A stretch of 64,000 nt of DNA from CAYPNF01 sp964411985 (lineage in GTDB: Bacteria; Verrucomicrobiota; Verrucomicrobiia; Limisphaerales; J093). Shown here in pieces: positions 1 through 9,697 of this stretch. The stretch covers positions 1 to 64,000 of the forward strand of contig CAYPNF010000042.1 in the NCBI GenBank assembly GCA_964411985.1, read 5' to 3'. The translations under genes and the position numbers were made by a program. The notes below the pieces were generated by a model that saw only the letters and a program-made list of their open reading frames with translations, searched no databases and had not been told where the DNA came from. Every line of letters starts with the position of its first letter. The stretch's first letter is position 1.

Positions 1-107
1 TTCACATTCAACCCAAACCAGAAGCCGCGCCGCCGCCCAAAATGAGAACTGCTGCCTTCTCTCTCACCTGGGTTGACAGATCCGCGCAGTTGGCTTCCGA
101 TAGGCCG

Positions 108-1073
108 ATGGCAAAGGTCCCCTCGAAGGTCCAGTCCAACACAAAGCCGGGGTTCGTAGCCCACTTCCGCAGGCTCTCCTGCGTCGTGGCGCTGGCCTGT
201 GGATTCCTCAGCGCTCTCCAGGCTGGTGAAGCCGCAAGAGAGGGCACTTCGTCACAACCCCTGTTTTCCTTCGGCCTGATCGCAGATGTCCAGTACGCGG
301 ACAAACCCGCAGCTGGCCTTCGGCTCTACAACCAGGGATTGGTAAGACTGGAGAAGTGTGTCGAAGACCTGAACCGGGAGCCATTGAGGTTCGTGATGAA
401 TCTCGGTGATGCCATCGATGGAAACGGGACGTCCACGCTCAAGGAACTCGATGCGGTGCTGCAACGCTTTCAAAAGCTCAAAGCGCCCGTCCATCACGCC
501 ATTGGAAATCACTGTCTGGAACTGGAACGGCCGGTTCTCCTCAAGAAGCTGGGGCTGGAGAAGCCCTATTACGTGTTCACGGAGCTAAACTGGAAGTTCC
601 TGGTCCTGGACGGAATGGATGTGGGAGTGAAGACGGTGCGTGGGAGCCCGGAGTGGAGGGAAACGCTGGAGTGGGTCTCGAGAAACGAATCCCTACCCGC
701 CTACAACGGCGCCATAGGGAAACGCCAGTTGGCTTGGATGAAGTCCGAGTTGGCCAGCGCGCAAACCAATGGCCAGGAAGTGCTGATCTTCGCCCATCAC
801 CCGGCGGTGGCGGCGGGAGGGATGGCTGCCACGATCTGGAATCACGCGGAGGTCTGCGCAGTGCTCGACTCGTATCCATGCGTGAAAGCTTGGATCTCCG
901 GGCATGAACACCAGGGTGGTTACATTCGAAAGAATGGGATTCACCACCTGATCATCCAAGGAATGGTGGAGGCACCCGAAGGAAAGAACGCCTACGCCGC
1001 AGTGGAAGTGTTTCCGAGGCGATTGGTGGTTCATGGCGCAGGCGTGGTCCCTAATCGGGAGCTGACCTGGTGA
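108..1073 (+). CDS. Secreted calcineurin-like metallophosphoesterase
   Basis: About 321 residues from the ATG at 108; an in-frame ATG at 42 is also possible, but the hydrophobic signal segment (VVALACGFLSALQA) sits more naturally near the N-terminus from 108. The dimetal phosphoesterase motifs appear in order: IADVQYAD, NLGDAIDG, AIGNHCLE, IFAHHPAV and WISGHEHQGG. The IADVQYAD form resembles Mn-dependent ADP-ribose/CDP-alcohol diphosphatases, so a phosphodiester or diphosphate substrate outside the cytoplasm is likely, but the exact substrate cannot be read. It converges on the lpd gene with a 15-base gap and seems to be a single-gene unit. Confidence 0.8.
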   Translation: MAKVPSKVQSNTKPGFVAHFRRLSCVVALACGFLSALQAGEAAREGTSSQPLFSFGLIADVQYADKPAAGLRLYNQGLVRLEKCVEDLNREPLRFVMNLGDAIDGNGTSTLKELDAVLQRFQKLKAPVHHAIGNHCLELERPVLLKKLGLEKPYYVFTELNWKFLVLDGMDVGVKTVRGSPEWRETLEWVSRNESLPAYNGAIGKRQLAWMKSELASAQTNGQEVLIFAHHPAVAAGGMAATIWNHAEVCAVLDSYPCVKAWISGHEHQGGYIRKNGIHHLIIQGMVEAPEGKNAYAAVEVFPRRLVVHGAGVVPNRELTW

Positions 1074-1088
1074 GAACGCCGGGGTCCA

Positions 1089-2480
1089 CTACATGTGGAT
1101 GGCCCGGCCGTCGACCGCCAAAGCCGCCTCTTTCAGCGCTTCGGAGAGGGTCGGATGAGCGTGGCAAACCCGCGCGATGTCCTCGCTGCTGGCCCCGAAA
1201 GCCATGGAGGCTCCCGCTTCGGCGATCAATTCGCCAGCATGTGCGCCGAGAATGTGCACGCCCAACACACGGTCCGTTGCCTGGTCGGCCAGGATCTTAA
1301 TCTTGCCTTCGGTGGCCCCCAGAGTGCGGGCACGTCCGCTGGCCATGAAGGGAAAGACCCCTTTTCGATAAACCACCCCTTCCTTCTGCAACTGCTGCTC
1401 AGTCTTGCCCACACACGCGATCTCCGGATGGGTGTAGACGACTCCGGGAACGAGATTGTAGTCCACGTGGCCATGACCGCGCACCAATCCTTCGACGCAC
1501 GCCATCCCTTCCTCCTCGGCCTTGTGAGCCAGCATCGGACCCGGGATCACATCGCCAATGGCATACACCCCCAGAGCCGAAGTGGCAAAGTGCTCGTCCA
1601 CCACGATGCGCCCGCGTTCGTCCAATTTGACGCCAGCCTTGTCCAACCCCAATCCTTCCGTCAGCGGCACGCGGCCCACGGAAAGCAACACTCGGTCCGC
1701 GGTGACCGGATCACTTCCCTCACACTCCACCACACATTCGTTGCCCGTTTGGCGCGCGGAGCGAACCCGGCAACCGAACCGAAACTCCATACCCTGCTTC
1801 GTGAAGATTTTCTGCGCTTCCGCCGCGATTTCCTCGTCCATGCCAGGAAGCAGACGCGGGAGGAATTCCAGGAACACGACCTTGGAACCGAGCCGGTGCC
1901 AGACCTGTCCCAGCTCCAGCCCAATATAGCCAGCCCCAATGACGGCGAGCCGGGCCGGGACCTCGGGGTAATTCAACGCCTCGGTGCTGGTGCCGATGCG
2001 GTCGCCGTTCACCTCGACTCCTGGGAGCGAAGAGGACTTGCTGCCGCTGGCGATCAGAATGTGTTTGGCTTGAAGCTCCACGGAGCCGTCTTTCGTTTCC
2101 ACCAACACCTTGCCATCCCCCAACAGGCTGCCCTGCCCTGTATACCGGGTGATCTTGTTCTTGCGGAACAACGCTTCCACACCCTTGGTGAGGGTCTGCA
2201 CCACGGTGTTCTTGCGCTTCAGCATGGTGGCGATGTCCAGCTCCGGCTTACCCACCTTAATCCCATGCTGGCTGAGTCCGGACCGGGTTTGCTCGAAGAG
2301 GGCACTCGTTTCCAGAAGGACCTTGCTGGGAATACACCCCACACGCAGGCACGTGCCACCCAGCACGGCTTCCCGTTCCACACACGCGGTGTTCAAGCCA
2401 AGCTGCGCCGCGCGAATGGCCGCCACGTAACCCCCGGGGCCGCCGCCAATTACCACCAGATCATGAGAATGGACTTCCAT
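1089..2480 (-). CDS. lpdA: Dihydrolipoyl dehydrogenase (E3)
   Basis: 463 residues, the usual E3 length. The N-terminal FAD-binding GGGPGG motif is followed by the redox-active disulfide in GGTCLRVGCIPSK (C44 and C49). A central NAD-binding fold (VIGAGYIGLELG) and the C-terminal HAHPTLSEALKEAAL segment with the catalytic His-Glu pair are all present. It reoxidises the dihydrolipoyl arm of the neighbouring E2 with NAD+. It is the last gene of the odhA-odhB-lpd operon, 27 bases after odhB, so it is dedicated at least to the 2-oxoglutarate dehydrogenase complex and may also serve other lipoyl complexes. Confidence 0.95.
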   Translation of the reverse strand: MEVHSHDLVVIGGGPGGYVAAIRAAQLGLNTACVEREAVLGGTCLRVGCIPSKVLLETSALFEQTRSGLSQHGIKVGKPELDIATMLKRKNTVVQTLTKGVEALFRKNKITRYTGQGSLLGDGKVLVETKDGSVELQAKHILIASGSKSSSLPGVEVNGDRIGTSTEALNYPEVPARLAVIGAGYIGLELGQVWHRLGSKVVFLEFLPRLLPGMDEEIAAEAQKIFTKQGMEFRFGCRVRSARQTGNECVVECEGSDPVTADRVLLSVGRVPLTEGLGLDKAGVKLDERGRIVVDEHFATSALGVYAIGDVIPGPMLAHKAEEEGMACVEGLVRGHGHVDYNLVPGVVYTHPEIACVGKTEQQLQKEGVVYRKGVFPFMASGRARTLGATEGKIKILADQATDRVLGVHILGAHAGELIAEAGASMAFGASSEDIARVCHAHPTLSEALKEAALAVDGRAIHM

Positions 2481-2507
2481 AAAATTGTCCCCAGCCGACA
2501 GGACGGA

Positions 2508-3692
2508 TCAGACTTCAATGAGAATGCGCACCGGGTTTTCCACCATCTCCTTGACCCGCTTCAAGAAGGTGACCGCCTCACGGCCATCCACGATCCGGTG
2601 ATCGTAGGTCAGCGCAAGGTACATCATGGGCCGAATCACCACCTGGCCGGCCAACGCCACGGGCCGCTCCTGGATGGAGTGCATCCCGAGCACCCCGCTT
2701 TGCGGCGGGTTGACAATCGGCGTGGAAAGCAGGGAACCAAAGACGCCGCCATTGGTGATGGTGAACGTTCCCCCGGACAGATCCTCGGGTTTGATTTTGT
2801 TCTCCTTGACCCGCTTGCCGAACTCCGCGATGGCCATTTCCACTTCGGCGAAACTAAGACCTTCCGCGTTGCGAAGCACCGGTACCACCAGGCCACGCCC
2901 CCCACCGATGGCGATCCCGATGTCGTAGTAATTGCGGTAGACGATCGTTGAGCCGCGAATCTCGGCATTCAGCTGCGGGGTCTCCTTGAGGCCTTCGACG
3001 ACCGCTTTCACAAAGAAAGACATGAACCCAAGCTTGATCTTGTAACGTTCCAGGAACCGGTCCTGGTGATCTTTGCGCAGGTTCAACACGGCTGACATGT
3101 CCACCTCGTTGAAGGTGGTCAGCAGCGCGGCTTCCTGTTTGGCTTGCACCAACCGCTCCGCGATCTTGCGCCGGAGCAGGGTCATGGGAACGATCTCTTC
3201 CGTGCGATTCCCCAAGGCTGGCGCGGGAGCGGGAGCCGCTGGCGGTTCGGGCGTTTCCGGCTTCGCGGCCGCGGCGCGCTGCACGTCTTCTTTCAAAACC
3301 CTTCCACCCGGCCCGGTTGGGGTCACGGCGGCCGGGTCCAAGCCAGCTTCCGCCGCAGCACGAGCGGCGGCAGGCATGACGCGCGGACTGGGAGAGGTCT
3401 CCGCAGTCGCCGCCGGTGCCGAAGGAGCGGTCGTGGGCGCGGCCGCAGCCACGTCGGCAGGCTCAAGCTGTCCAAGGGTCTCCCCCACCTTCAGGCGGTC
3501 GCCCTTCTTTTTGAGGATCTTGACCAGACGCCCGGAAATGGGAGAGGGAACGTCCACGGTTGCTTTATCGGTTTCGAGCACAACCAACGTATCGTCTTTA
3601 CGCACCAAGCCACCTTCCTGAACCAGCCAGTGACTGACTTCCACTTCGGCGACGGACTCACCGACCGAGGGTACTTTGAATTCCGTAATCAT
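2508..3692 (-). CDS. sucB: 2-oxoglutarate dehydrogenase E2, dihydrolipoyllysine succinyltransferase
   Basis: 394 residues. An N-terminal lipoyl domain carries the lipoylation lysine in LETDKATVDV (K43). An Ala/Pro-rich linker leads to the peripheral subunit-binding domain (around residues 105-145, GLDPAAVTPTGPGGRVLKED) and then another Ala/Pro linker. The C-terminal catalytic domain contains the acyltransferase signature TYDHRIVDGREAV with the active-site His and Asp. The protein passes the succinyl group from lipoyl to CoA and forms the core of the complex. It starts 5 bases after the odhA stop, so the two are almost certainly co-translated. Confidence 0.95.
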   Translation of the reverse strand: MITEFKVPSVGESVAEVEVSHWLVQEGGLVRKDDTLVVLETDKATVDVPSPISGRLVKILKKKGDRLKVGETLGQLEPADVAAAAPTTAPSAPAATAETSPSPRVMPAAARAAAEAGLDPAAVTPTGPGGRVLKEDVQRAAAAKPETPEPPAAPAPAPALGNRTEEIVPMTLLRRKIAERLVQAKQEAALLTTFNEVDMSAVLNLRKDHQDRFLERYKIKLGFMSFFVKAVVEGLKETPQLNAEIRGSTIVYRNYYDIGIAIGGGRGLVVPVLRNAEGLSFAEVEMAIAEFGKRVKENKIKPEDLSGGTFTITNGGVFGSLLSTPIVNPPQSGVLGMHSIQERPVALAGQVVIRPMMYLALTYDHRIVDGREAVTFLKRVKEMVENPVRILIEV

Positions 3693-3697
3693 GATTG

Positions 3698-6586
3698 TTA
3701 AGGTTTTCCAGAGAGTTTCTTGATGCTGATCGCTGTTTCAGTGCGCTGGCGTTGAGCGGGCTGTTCCAAAGCAAAGGCGCGCTCGAGCAGATCTTCCTGC
3801 TCGATCTGATGGGCCGCCGCGGAGCCGGTAGCCGGGCTGGCGGAAGCAGGCCGGCAAATGCCGGAGAATGGCAGCCGTCCAAAGAAGTTCATGCTGACCG
3901 TCACCCGGAGGTAACGCCACGCGCCCATGTTCTCGGGTTCTTCCTGGACCCAGATAATGTTCGTGCCATCCGGGCATTCCGAAAGCAGGGATTCCAATTC
4001 GGCCCAAGGGAACGGGTAGAGTTGTTCCAGTCGCAGGATGGCGACATCATTTCGTTGGAACTGGATGCGGCGAGCAGCCAATTCGTAGTAGATCTTTCCC
4101 GAGCAGAGGAGAACGCTCTTTGCTGACTTGAGGGAGACGCCCGTGGCATCGGGTAGCACCCGCTGGAAAGTGCCTTGAGCACATTCCTGGATCGAGGAGA
4201 CCGCCTTCGGATTGCGGAGCATGCTCTTGGGAGTCATCACCACCAGAGGCTTGCGGCATTTGCGCACCATTTGACGGCGCAAAAGGTGATAGTACTGTGC
4301 TGGGGTGCTGGGCACCGTCACCTGGATGTTATCTTCCGCCCCCAGCATGAGGAACCGCTCCAGGCGTCCGCTGGAGTGCTCAGGCCCCTGCCCCTCAAAT
4401 CCATGCGGGAGCAGCAGCACCAAACCACTAAGGCGCTTCCACTTGTCTTCGCCACTGGCGATGAATTGATCAATGATCACCTGCGCGACGTTGACAAAGT
4501 CACCGAACTGAGCCTCCCAGAGCACGAGCCCGGTGGGGCAATCGAGACTGTACCCGTATTCGAAGCCCAGCACGCCGATTTCTGAAAGCGGGCTGTTCAG
4601 GATCTCCACCGGCCCCTGGCTGGGGGAGAGGTGTTGGAGCGGCGTGTGGGTGAGCCCCGTTTGGGTGTCGTGCAGCACGGCGTGGCGCTGACTGAAGGTG
4701 CCACGGCCGCAATCCTGTCCGGAGAGCCGAATCCGGTAACCCTCGGAGGTGAGAGTGGCCAGAGCGAGAGCTTCGCCAGCGGACCAATCCAAGGGCTGCT
4801 CGCCTTTGGCCATGAGTCGGCGCTGCTCCATAAAGCGCTTGAGCTTCGGATGGAGATTGAAATCCTCAGGCACAACCGTCAGCTGCTCCATGAGCCAGGA
4901 AATTCGGTCAAGTGGAACTCCGGTCTCCGGGTTGTCCTGGGGATCGTCAGGACCGCCTCGATACCCCGCCCACGCCCCTTCCAGAGTACGGGGAGGCATG
5001 GCGTTCGGTGCGGTGCGCGCTTCCTCGAGGTGTTTCTCAAGCACTTGCTGGCGCCGGTGCGCGATGGCGTCCGCTTCATCCTTCGTGATCTCGCCCAGCT
5101 TGAGCAAATGCTCCAGGTAACCGTCCCGCACCGAGAGGCGCTTCTCGATCATCGCATAGAGTTGAGGCTGGGTAAAAGAGGGTTCGTCCCCTTCGTTGTG
5201 GCCCAGGCGACGATAGCAATACATGTCGATCACTACGTCCTGCTGAAATTGCTGGCGAAATTCCATTGCCAGTTGGATGCAACGAGCCACCGCATCCGGA
5301 TTCTCGCCGTTCACATGCAAAATGGGGGCCGGCAACATCTTTGCCACACTGGTCGCGTACATGGCCGACCTTCCCTGCGTAGGCGGAGTGGTAAAACCGA
5401 TCTGGTTATTGACCAGGATATGAACCGTCCCGCCGACGCGGTATCCCGGAAGCCGGCTGAGGTTCAGGGTCTCCTGCACCACTCCCTCGCCGATGAACGC
5501 GGCGTCACCATGGATGAGCAGACTCATGTGCCGCGCCCGTTTCTCATCTTTGTTCCGGTCCTGCTTGCAGCGCGTGCGGCCCAGCACCACCGGGTTCACA
5601 AATTCGAGATGGCTCGGGTTGAAGCAAAGGGAGAGATGAACCTTCTCGCCCGTGGAAGTCACAAAGTCATTGCTGTACCCCATGTGATACTTCACGTCGC
5701 CCCCGCCCAGGTACAACTCGGGATCCTTGTCTTCAAACTCCCGGAAAATGGCCCGAGGACTCTTGCCGATAATGTTCGCGAGAACGTTGAGGCGGCCGCG
5801 GTGCGCCATGCCCAACACAATATCCTTCACCCCAAACTCGGCAGCTCTCTCGATTGCCAAATCGAGCAGCGGAATCAAGCTCTCCGCACCCTCCAGCGAG
5901 AAACTTTTCGCCCCGACGAATTTTCGCCGAATGAACTGCTCGAAAACAGTGGCGTCGGTCAGCCGGGTCAGGACCCGCAATTGAAGCTCCTTCGGCAGCG
6001 GCTGCCAGTAACGCTGACCTTCGATGCGCTCCTGCAACCAATGGCGCATCTTCAGGTCGTCGATGTGCATGTATTGGAAACCAACCGCACCGCAGTAAAC
6101 CTGCCTAAGCCGACTGATGATCTGGCGCAGCGTCAGTCGGCCTGCCTCCATGGTTTCACAAACGAACTGCTTGTCCATGTCGGCATCGCTCAAGCCGTAG
6201 TACTGCGGGTCCAGCTCGGGAACATAACGCACACTGCTGCCCAGCGGATCCACGTGAGCCTGGATATGGCCACGCACGCGATAAGCGCGGATAAGCCGGT
6301 CCACCCGGTGCTGAAGCACAATCATGTCGTCCAGCGCCGCCGGAGCCGGGGCCATTGCCTCCCGGGCACGACTGTGGAAAATGCTCTCCGGCTGGAAGGA
6401 CGGTCCCAGACGCAGGTCGCGCCGGGCAAAATCGCCTCCGTTCATGGCCCCAAAGTACTTCTGCCAATCGGCCGGCACCGAAGTTGGGTCGCGAAGAAAG
6501 TCCGCGTAGAGCTGCTCGACAAAGTCGAGGTTGGCTAGGGCGGGTAGTTCTGCTTTGCCTTGCATCATTATGTCGGCCATTACCAT
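3698..6586 (-). CDS. sucA: 2-oxoglutarate dehydrogenase E1 (thiamine diphosphate)
   Basis: About 960 residues, typical for the family. The N-terminal region YADFLRDPTSVPADWQKYF is the E2-interaction segment of OdhA/SucA. The ThDP-binding and catalytic segments GMAHRGRLNVLANI, GDVKYHMGYS, HGDAAFIGEGVVQE and VNNQIGFTTPP follow. It decarboxylates 2-oxoglutarate and transfers the succinyl group to the E2 lipoyl arm in the TCA cycle. Several start codons lie close together: a TTG at 6592, ATGs at 6586 and 6580, and further ATGs just downstream. A GAAGGA sequence lies about 12 bases before the ATG at 6586, so that start is favoured weakly. It is the first gene of the operon. Confidence 0.95.
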   Translation of the reverse strand: MVMADIMMQGKAELPALANLDFVEQLYADFLRDPTSVPADWQKYFGAMNGGDFARRDLRLGPSFQPESIFHSRAREAMAPAPAALDDMIVLQHRVDRLIRAYRVRGHIQAHVDPLGSSVRYVPELDPQYYGLSDADMDKQFVCETMEAGRLTLRQIISRLRQVYCGAVGFQYMHIDDLKMRHWLQERIEGQRYWQPLPKELQLRVLTRLTDATVFEQFIRRKFVGAKSFSLEGAESLIPLLDLAIERAAEFGVKDIVLGMAHRGRLNVLANIIGKSPRAIFREFEDKDPELYLGGGDVKYHMGYSNDFVTSTGEKVHLSLCFNPSHLEFVNPVVLGRTRCKQDRNKDEKRARHMSLLIHGDAAFIGEGVVQETLNLSRLPGYRVGGTVHILVNNQIGFTTPPTQGRSAMYATSVAKMLPAPILHVNGENPDAVARCIQLAMEFRQQFQQDVVIDMYCYRRLGHNEGDEPSFTQPQLYAMIEKRLSVRDGYLEHLLKLGEITKDEADAIAHRRQQVLEKHLEEARTAPNAMPPRTLEGAWAGYRGGPDDPQDNPETGVPLDRISWLMEQLTVVPEDFNLHPKLKRFMEQRRLMAKGEQPLDWSAGEALALATLTSEGYRIRLSGQDCGRGTFSQRHAVLHDTQTGLTHTPLQHLSPSQGPVEILNSPLSEIGVLGFEYGYSLDCPTGLVLWEAQFGDFVNVAQVIIDQFIASGEDKWKRLSGLVLLLPHGFEGQGPEHSSGRLERFLMLGAEDNIQVTVPSTPAQYYHLLRRQMVRKCRKPLVVMTPKSMLRNPKAVSSIQECAQGTFQRVLPDATGVSLKSAKSVLLCSGKIYYELAARRIQFQRNDVAILRLEQLYPFPWAELESLLSECPDGTNIIWVQEEPENMGAWRYLRVTVSMNFFGRLPFSGICRPASASPATGSAAAHQIEQEDLLERAFALEQPAQRQRTETAISIKKLSGKP

Positions 6587-6768
6587 ACACAAAGTCGGTC
6601 CTTCAGGCGAGTCGAAGATGAGAGATTCTGTTAGGACCCTTTTGAGAGGAAGGAAGGATTCATGGTTTACGCGTAAGAACGGGTCTGCGGAAACGCGAAA
6701 CCAGCGTGGCGGATGGCCCCTGCTATTGACATGAGTGCTTGATGATCAACGCACTACAGCATTTCAGA

Positions 6769-7823
6769 CTACTCCATGAAGGCAGCCTGAGCTTCCTCGT
6801 CGCTGGCTGGGACTGGCCATACCGCGTCAAGACCGTTCCAAATCAGACGCGCTTTTTGATTGGCCTGAGTTGGGGAGGGGTCTCCGCCGTCGTCCTTCCC
6901 ATCCTCACCCACGGAATACAGGAGGTAGGTATGCGCGCTTTTCGGCTCGTACCGAAGAGGTTTTCCATCCATCCAATCCTTGGGCAAAATCGGCAGGTAC
7001 TCTGGTACCAGGGCTTTCAAGGAGGTGGGCACGCCTCCGTGTCGGAGTTGGTGGCGAGCGATCGCAATTGCCGCAAGCATCATCTGTTGCTGGGTCTGAT
7101 ATCCCAAGATCTTGCTGGTCGTGTTATCCCCCAGCCCGAAGGGTTCCGAGGAGATCAGGTACCGCAGTTGGTCGTACCACCCAAGATGCTCACGGGTTTC
7201 AAAGTAGAGCTTCCACACCACTCGGTTGGTGGGCCCCCAACCTCCAGCGTTCGTGGACAACTCGGACAGGCCGTTGGTTTGCGCGATCCGGAAGCGTTCG
7301 ATCATCGCTTGCCACCGATCGAGATCGCGCAAGGCATCCTGATCCATCCAGGCAAAGCGCCAAAAGGGGGCATGCAGCCGGTGGAGCACGAACCCGCTGG
7401 TGGAGAATCCACTGGGGAAGCCAAACTCATTGGGCGTCTCGCGTTGCCCGATCAGGAAAGCGAGTTTGTCCGAAGAATCATGCACTTGCCGAAAGAGGTC
7501 GAGTCCCAGGGCTCGCTCCATGACAAAGGCGTGCTCGGCATCGCCGATCAAGTCGCAACTCGACCAAGATCCCTGAAGCTTGGCCAAGGCGTCATCGTTC
7601 CAACCTTCCTGCTGCAGCGCCTGCCAAGTTCCATTCCAGGCAATGGCCACACAAGCCATGCGCACCAATTGAGGACAGACAGAACCTCACCTTGCTTTTC
7701 GAGGAACGCCAGTCGAGTCTGCAGCAGCCACTTGCCTCGAATCCGCTCCACGACCGCCAGGCAAACGATGCCCAACACCAACACGACTACGAGAATCCCC
7801 AGTCTCTTGCACCAGCGTTTCAT
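6769..7823 (-). pseudogene. Decayed membrane protein gene, internally deleted and frameshifted
   Basis: Two pieces in different frames. The ATG at 7823 opens about 50 residues with a membrane segment (RLGILVVVLVLGIVC) that end near 7668. A second frame then runs 299 codons from 7668 to the stop at 6769. Both pieces align in order with the intact 498-residue protein at 33495-34991. The first piece matches its N-terminal membrane anchor and the following 30 residues. The second begins at LVRMACVAIAWNGTW, matching LVRLAMLNHALQPVW near residue 250 of that protein. About 170-180 residues are therefore missing and the reading frame changes at the junction. The C-terminal part may still be translated from a GTG or ATG near 7668, but it would lack its anchor. 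Confidence 0.7.
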
Positions 7824-7912
7824 GGTGCCCGCATTCTGGCCCCAGCACTCTCGGCCTGTCAGCCCCAAAGTGACACGTGGGTCCTTTCGTGGAAGGCGCG
7901 CCACCGGCTCAC

Positions 7913-8677
7913 CTACTGCTTCTCCGGCGGCTTGGGCTTCATGACGAAGTCCGCGGTAACGGGCTTTCCATCCTCGACCACGATGTCCTGCTGGAGAGCT
8001 CCGCATTTGGGGTGGACGGCTTCGAGAACGTATTTGCCCGAGGGGATTCCCGAAGGCAACTTGAAAACGCCATTCGTGTCGGTGACCGCGAAGTAGGGGT
8101 TTTCCACCACGCCGATGAAGGCGAACTCCCAGGGATGGATCTCGCACTTCAATCGGATCAGCACTTCGGCAAGGGGAAAGGACTTGGTGGCAACCATGCC
8201 GGTCATGGGTTGGGCAATCACCCATTCCTGGTTGATTTTGGGCGCGGCCCGGACCGTATCCATGTAAGGCTCAGAATTGCGGATCTGAAACGGCTGGTTC
8301 GTCATCACCCCCATGACGTACGGGTAGAAGCCGGCGTTGGTCTGGTCCAAAACTGGGATGTCGGTAGGGATGGGGAAGCTCTTTCCCTGCATGCCGTCCT
8401 TGATGTGAACAAACACATTCGCCAACCCCTTGTTGGCTCCCACGATGTAATGGCGAGTTGTGAGAGTTGAGATCAGTTCCGGATAAGCTTTGGTCACGTC
8501 CGTGTAAATGGACAGGTCCACCCACTTCTCAGGTGGAGGCGTACCTTCGAAGGTGATCTTCCCTTGCACCTCGCCAGCAAGCGCTCCCGTCAAAGCAAGC
8601 AGAGGCCACAGCATTTGCGCTCCGCCCAGGAGAGCGGCAACCGTGCGCCATTCCGCATTTGACTTCAAAAGACTCAT
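7913..8677 (-). CDS. Secreted carboxypeptidase-regulatory-like domain protein
   Basis: About 254 residues from the ATG at 8677. Upstream in-frame codons read into what looks like non-coding repeat, so the longer start at 8761 is not used here. A hydrophobic export segment (MLWPLLALTGALAGE) is followed by a beta-rich domain. The C-terminal third, from about FAVTDTNGVFKLPSGIPSGKY, has the pattern of a carboxypeptidase regulatory-like (CarboxypepD_reg) fold. The central part contains LKCEIHPWEFAFIGVVENPYF, a segment seen in cupredoxin-like proteins of Planctomycetes and Verrucomicrobia, with possible Cys and His ligands. The role is unknown; periplasmic metal binding or a respiratory-chain accessory function is a guess. 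Confidence 0.6.
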   Translation of the reverse strand: MSLLKSNAEWRTVAALLGGAQMLWPLLALTGALAGEVQGKITFEGTPPPEKWVDLSIYTDVTKAYPELISTLTTRHYIVGANKGLANVFVHIKDGMQGKSFPIPTDIPVLDQTNAGFYPYVMGVMTNQPFQIRNSEPYMDTVRAAPKINQEWVIAQPMTGMVATKSFPLAEVLIRLKCEIHPWEFAFIGVVENPYFAVTDTNGVFKLPSGIPSGKYVLEAVHPKCGALQQDIVVEDGKPVTADFVMKPKPPEKQ

Positions 8678-8761
8678 GGGAAAATCAAAGAGGGAGACCC
8701 CGGAGGAAGCAATGCAAAAGTGGACCGAGCGCAAGGCGCGACGGACCCAGTCCTTGGCCAC

Positions 8762-8920
8762 GATAAAGCGGATCCGCCGAGTCTCGGAGAGCGCAGTGCT
8801 GAGAGTGCCTTGTCCCTTGCCACCCTGGCGCGGACTTCAAGTCGGTTCCGAAAACGGCGTGGCGCTCCGCTTCCCGCCGTACTCCAAGAGCTAGCGCCAC
8901 GAAGGAAGCGGATAACTTCG
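8762..8920. other. Intergenic stretch, probable dispersed repeat
   Basis: No gene fits here, although open codons run in from the upstream side of the 7913-8677 gene. The text is dense in short G+C-rich palindromic words and resembles intergenic repeats I associate with verrucomicrobial genomes. No second copy occurs in this window, so the repeat status is inference only. Confidence 0.25.
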
Positions 8921-9685
8921 TTAGTCGCTGCTCGGAAGTCGGCGAATGCGGACTTCTTTGAACTTGATCCTGAGCTGGTCTCCCGAATGGAGCTGCAGGG
9001 CGAAATGGCCCGAGCGCCCGACGCGGTGTTTTACGTGCGCGGGATTGTCGAGAACACCTGCACCATCCCAATCGGTGCGCACCAAACCGTTCAAGGTCGT
9101 CTTGACCTTCAAGCCTTGGCAACGAATGGTGAGTTCGTTCCAGCCATCGCCCTCTCCCGAGTACTTGAAAACGAACTGTTCGGGTTTGTACTTGGGGTCC
9201 ATATTCCAATCTTTGAGGCTGGGAAAGACCCACCGTTGCTCACCTTTAGTTTCATCGTAGATGAGCCCGGTACGCCAGGGCATGTCGGCAGGGGGATGGA
9301 TATCCACCTGCGGACCGTGCAGCCAACCGCCCTCGATGGAGGAGTCATACCGACTCCGGAACTGCACGCCGCTGTTGCCCGGAGAGTCACGGAACACCTG
9401 GAACTTCAGCTGTAGCTCAAAGTCGTCGTATTCCTGCTCGGTCATCAACCAGACGTAATTGTGATCGCCCCGCCCCATGGAGTCACAAACGATCGTCCCC
9501 TCCTCCACCTTCCAGAACACTTTCTGCTCGTCGCGAGGCTGGCATTTGACGACCCATCCGGAGAGATCGCGGCCGTTGAAGAGAGGTTTGAACCCAGGAT
9601 CCTCGGCGGACTGCACGGGCAGCGCGTAGAGCGGCAATAGCAGGGCCAAGGCCCGGAGCAGCAAGGGCATTCGTTGGGTATTCAT
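8921..9685 (-). CDS. DUF1080 (3-keto-disaccharide hydrolase-like) secreted protein
   Basis: 254 residues from the ATG at 9685, chosen because a strong GAGGAGG lies 5 bases upstream. A signal peptide (LLLRALALLLPLYALPVQSA) is followed by one DUF1080 beta-sandwich domain, recognisable from FKPLFNGRDLSGW, the GNSGVQFRSR segment and a C-terminal GHFALQLHSGDQLRIKFKEVRI strand pattern. The fold is concanavalin-like. Members have been linked to hydrolysis of 3-keto-glycosides, but many are uncharacterised. It follows the GH127 gene by 10 bases and its ribosome binding site overlaps the GH127 stop, so both enzymes probably act on the same glycan outside the cytoplasm. Confidence 0.85.
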   Translation of the reverse strand: MNTQRMPLLLRALALLLPLYALPVQSAEDPGFKPLFNGRDLSGWVVKCQPRDEQKVFWKVEEGTIVCDSMGRGDHNYVWLMTEQEYDDFELQLKFQVFRDSPGNSGVQFRSRYDSSIEGGWLHGPQVDIHPPADMPWRTGLIYDETKGEQRWVFPSLKDWNMDPKYKPEQFVFKYSGEGDGWNELTIRCQGLKVKTTLNGLVRTDWDGAGVLDNPAHVKHRVGRSGHFALQLHSGDQLRIKFKEVRIRRLPSSD

Positions 9686-9690
9686 GACAT

Positions 9691-9697
9691 CCTCCTC
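9691..9697 (-). promoter_or_regulatory. Ribosome binding site overlapping the upstream stop
   Basis: GAGGAGG on the minus strand lies 5 bases before the DUF1080 start and overlaps the TGA stop of GH127 (9696-9698). This arrangement favours translational coupling. Confidence 0.6.

Noticed and set aside
1095..2951. A 618-codon open frame opposite lpd and odhB
   Set aside because: It spans two conserved genes in antisense and encodes a His/Arg-rich sequence without any domain pattern.
4631..6538. A 635-codon open frame on the plus strand opposite sucA
   Set aside because: It lies entirely antisense to a highly conserved gene, has no recognisable motif and is expected from G+C-rich codon usage on the opposite strand.
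7548..8225. A longer minus-strand frame that includes the pseudogene anchor
   Set aside because: Its first 134 codons are antisense-like noise over the next gene; only the part from 7823 matches the intact paralog.
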